Made by a program: the position numbers and the translations under genes. From NCBI GenBank assembly GCA_903813345.2, contig CAIIXF020000005.1, positions 1,738,001-1,802,000 on the forward strand: a stretch of DNA of 64,000 nucleotides. The letters run 5' to 3'. Of this stretch, positions 62,711-64,000 are shown piece by piece. The DNA comes from Owenia fusiformis. Taxonomy: Eukaryota > Annelida > Polychaeta > Sabellida > Oweniidae. Below the pieces are notes generated by a model. It was given only the letters and a program-made list of their open reading frames with translations. It made no database searches and was not told where the DNA came from. The first letter of the stretch is position 1. Each line of letters begins with the position of its first letter.

Positions 62711-62780
62711 AACCCTTTGATTCTGCATCTTTAAAAGAGGGCTTCATGTCTCTAATGTACTAGGCTCTGGCCCTCTGCGT
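62711..62780 (+). repeat. 'CTTAAAAGAGAGC' repeat, copy 3 (diverged)
   Basis: CCTTTGATTCTGCATCTT, then TAAAAGAGGGCTTCATG and TAGGCTCTGGCCCTCTGCG. It is more diverged than copies 1 and 2 but keeps block order. Confidence 0.3.
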
Positions 62781-63414
62781 AATAGATCACGAAATGGGAC
62801 AAACTTCACTGGAAAGTGGTGCAGAGATGATATAGAATTGTCATTCATGGATCAAAGAACTCCTAGTGTGCCACTGTACAAATTAAAATAAATTTTTCTG
62901 CTAGTATTTCCTTCAGAGCAACCGTGTTTCATTCCCTCTATAAGCAGTGTAGCACTGAACGAAACTTGGCGTATCAAAAGACATCTCAAAATATATTAAT
63001 CACTGAATCACTGAGGGTTGTGGGTTTGAACAGATCACAGAGGATATCTGTGGATATAAGTTTGCACCCTCACTATATAATGATCATTACTTGGTAGTTA
63101 GTTGCCTGCAGACATACATACATCAAAGCATATTACCAATAACCTATAGAAGTTCTCTTAATCAGCACAGCGTTAAAAACTATATTTGCACATCAAATGT
63201 GATTCCAAAGCTTTCAATTTCCAAGCAATGCTATGAATATTGTCTGGAGGCAATTACTGGAGACTGGTCACTGCGGCAAAGGAAGAGTTGTTGATATAGA
63301 GTTTTGATGTATGAGGACGAAGGGACATTCAATGTAATATAACTGTGAGTTATGGTGTACTACTTATTCAAAAATTAACTAGGAAATATGTAAGCCAACC
63401 CCAGTGTCTATTTT

Positions 63415-63510
63415 CATGTCACCACCACAAGTTGTGACATATTATATGGTGTCAGCTTGGTGTTCGGCGGTCTGTAACAAATGGTAGGTGGTGACATTTT
63501 GCATGTTAAT
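63415..63510 (+). repeat. Dispersed 'GTGGTGACAT' repeat, copy 4
   Basis: CATGTCACCACCACAAGTTG at the left, GGTGTTCGGCGGTCTGTAAC in the middle and GTGGTGACATTTTGCATG at the right. It is the cleanest intact copy in the window. Confidence 0.65.
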
Positions 63511-64000
63511 GTTGAATTGTTTGTAATATCAGCATTGTCTCCCGAAAGAAAACAATCTCATGCATGAACAAACTCCTTTCTAACTTATCATCCTCCATGA
63601 AATGGTGATGTCTTTTAATGGAATATTCTTCTTTGACTTTGTTCACACTCAAATGAATTCTTGGGGTCAACGGACAAATAATTACAAAAAAACATTTCAG
63701 AGCATTGATCCCTAAGAATTCCCTCGTACCAATCCATTTTATCATACTTTTATTGGCTGACAGAAGTATGGACGTTTGACTATGGAATTGTGGGACATCG
63801 TCTCCCTTTTCTCCATCTCCTACCTAAATTAGATTTCGCATTCATCAAAACTATTGAGTTTCTTTTATACTGCCAATGAGGGTCATAGAGTTATGAAGAA
63901 ATAATATTTTGATGAGAGCTATTGGAAAGTATTATTCATCCGTCGTTTTTCAGCTTCACAAGAAATATGAAGAATGGAGAGCAGAGTAGTAAATGAAAAG

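Overview
The window is animal nuclear DNA, AT-rich, with compact GT-AG exons separated by introns full of dispersed repeats. Two genes can be read exon by exon: an ARIH2-type RBR ubiquitin ligase and a MOV10L1-type piRNA-pathway helicase. Conserved gene content, short foldback transposons, and introns with gtccgtctgt runs and 'gtggtgacat' palindromes suggest a marine invertebrate, probably a lophotrochozoan. The species cannot be fixed from the sequence.

Layout. Positions 118-9240 (minus strand): ARIH2 ortholog, ten coding exons plus a 5' UTR exon; its last exon or exons lie beyond the left edge. Positions about 9240-9490: putative divergent promoter with a perfect CRE octamer. Positions 9492-28081 (plus strand): MOV10L1 ortholog, 19 coding exons and about 2044 residues. 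A nested transposon of 1.86 kb ends 63 bp before its start codon. Positions 28082-31240: MOV10L1 3' flank, a dispersed repeat split by a nested mariner-like element. Positions 31240-64000: gene-poor, with MITEs, a 3.8-kb satellite of 94/95-bp units (38280-42083), several minisatellites, and one possible first coding exon of a secreted or membrane protein (46561-46736). That last gene would continue beyond the window.

The most unusual feature is inside MOV10L1. Three different exons (7, 11 and 18) have their 3' end, 5' splice site and first intron bases amplified in tandem: 15 x 72 bp, 8 x 63 bp and 5 x 116 bp. In the exon 11 array every copy is in frame, has no stop codon and ends in an intact donor. 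Choice of donor could therefore insert zero to seven extra 21-residue modules between helicase motifs Ia and Ic. The other two arrays put a stop codon after the first donor.

The second unusual feature is the last MOV10L1 exon. It adds about 900 residues of acidic, probably disordered tail not present in vertebrate MOV10L1. The tail has a cluster of SUMO-interacting-like motifs, a UIM-like helix, psi-K-x-E SUMO acceptor-like sites and a short Cys/His/Trp-containing C-terminal block. All functional statements about the tail and the arrays are inference from sequence alone.
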